From an uncultured Alphaproteobacteria bacterium (GTDB lineage Bacteria; Pseudomonadota; Alphaproteobacteria; HIMB59; GCA-002718135), in contig CACGJH010000013.1 of NCBI GenBank assembly GCA_902573325.1, positions 1 to 33,875 on the forward strand: a DNA stretch of 33,875 nt, written 5' to 3'. Positions 33,248 to 33,875 of this stretch are shown here, piece by piece (within the stretch, counting starts at the first letter, position 1; every line of letters starts with the position of its first letter). Under the pieces are notes generated by a model. It saw only the letters and a program-made list of their open reading frames with translations, was not told where the DNA came from and did no database searches. A program made the position numbers and the translations under genes.

Positions 33248-33875
33248 AATTATTCTTTAAGTTTTTATATACTAATTCAAATTCTTTTAAACATTCTGGA
33301 TTAGCCAATGATTCTTCATTTTCAATACTTTCACCATTAATTAATTTTTTAATTAGAATTTCGACTATTTTACCACTTCTAGTTCTGGGTATTTCACTTA
33401 TGGCATATATTTCTGAAGGTATATGTTTGTAAGAAAGATTAATTTTTATTTCATCTATAATTTTAGACCTCAAATTTTCATTAAATTCAAAATTATTATT
33501 CAAGACAACAAATAATATAATTTGTGTCATTTATTAAATTATATTCCACTGCTACAGCTTCTTGAATTTCTGAAATATTTTCAATTACTCTATAAATTTC
33601 TGCAGTACCTATTCTTACTCCTCCAGAATTTAGAGTTGCATCTGATCGGCCATAAATAACATATCCTCCATTTATAGTTTTTTCAATATAATCTCCATGA
33701 TACCAAATGTTTTCATATTTACTAAAATAAGAATTAAAATATTTTTTATTATCATGATCGTTCCAAAAATATAAAGGCATTGATGGAAAAGATGTTTTAC
33801 ATACTAGTTCCCCCTTTTGATTTTCAATTGAATTTCCTTTTTCATCAAATACATCAACATCCATTCCAAGAGCTT
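33237..33875 (-). pseudogene. aacS: Acetoacetyl-CoA synthetase, C-terminal part, frameshifted and cut by the window edge
   Basis: Acetoacetyl-CoA synthetase activates acetoacetate with ATP and CoA. Only the last third or so is here. The first frame (33875 to 33496) reads ALGMDVDVFDEKG, KGELVCKTSFPSMPLYFWND, YHGDYIEKT and YGRSDATLNSGGVRIGTAEI, then runs out of frame. The second (from about 33530 to 33237) resumes with ILFVVLNNNFEF, LSYKHIPSEI and IPRTRSGKIVEILIKKLING. The two join by a one-base frame change near 33508-33525. Apart from that the sequence is well conserved, so it is either a recent mutation or a sequencing error. Confidence 0.85.

Noticed and set aside
1-33875. CRISPR arrays, insertion sequences, prophage or toxin-antitoxin genes
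   Set aside because: No spaced repeats, transposase motifs, terminal inverted repeats or phage-like proteins were seen; the only tandem repeat is the 21-bp duplication.

Overview
The window is a dense, strongly A+T-rich stretch of alphaproteobacterial chromosome, most likely from a streamlined marine lineage of the SAR11/HIMB59 type. The evidence is gene order (tRNA-Ser-dapA-smpB-rpoZ-rsh-acpS-lepB-rnc-era-recO-parC; rpiB-glyA-nrdR-ribD-ribE-ribBX-ribH-nusB-thiL-hppA-bamE; the cytochrome bc1 chaperone-rpmF-plsX-ihfA-merR block; rplM-rpsI-argC). A stand-alone proteorhodopsin, a membrane pyrophosphatase, TRAP transport, very short spacers and many overlapping genes fit the same picture. No gap between genes reaches 300 bp; the longest are about 150-160 bp, upstream of the proteorhodopsin and of dctP. 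The lineage name is an inference.

Layout. 55-9684: a promoter, tRNA-Ser(GCU) and one long co-directional run covering lysine synthesis (dapA), trans-translation (smpB), RNA polymerase omega, (p)ppGpp metabolism, holo-ACP synthase, signal peptidase, RNase III, Era, RecO and topoisomerase IV A. 9736-14089: an accessory block with TRAP permease subunits dctQM on +, converging on a Tat-exported binding protein (dctP) and a glutaryl-CoA dehydrogenase (gcdH) on -. 14141-20907: rpiB, glyA, nrdR, the riboflavin genes, nusB and thiL. 20965-23996: H+-pyrophosphatase, bamE on the opposite strand, and a bc1 chaperone. 24070-25954: rpmF, plsX, ihfA and a MerR-type gene. 26114-26927: a monocistronic blue-type proteorhodopsin with its own terminator. 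26972-32136: rplM, rpsI, argC, a 61-residue lipoprotein, hom and recJ. 32181-33875: tRNA-Glu, then on the minus strand a quinone-oxidoreductase-like gene and the frameshifted 3' part of an acetoacetyl-CoA synthetase gene that runs off the window.

How the genes work together. Most of the region is housekeeping. Two insertions into the conserved backbone give it an ecological character: the proteorhodopsin, which together with the potassium-independent pyrophosphatase can energise the membrane, and the TRAP/gcdH block, which suggests uptake and oxidation of an organic acid. A strong Shine-Dalgarno is rare here. The three clear six-base cases precede proteorhodopsin, hppA and dctP, which are all membrane energisation or transport genes expected to be highly expressed.

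Most notable points: (i) the riboflavin locus carries a RibBX-type fusion whose GTP cyclohydrolase II half lacks the zinc cysteines; (ii) bamE has only 2-3 bp of non-coding DNA on either side; (iii) genes usually found in these blocks (pyrE/pdxJ, fabH, DUF177, glpX) are missing from their usual places; (iv) dctP has a palindrome inside its likely promoter and a perfect 21-bp tandem duplication further upstream; (v) aacS has a frameshift. I found no CRISPR array, insertion sequence, phage gene or clearly new multigene system.
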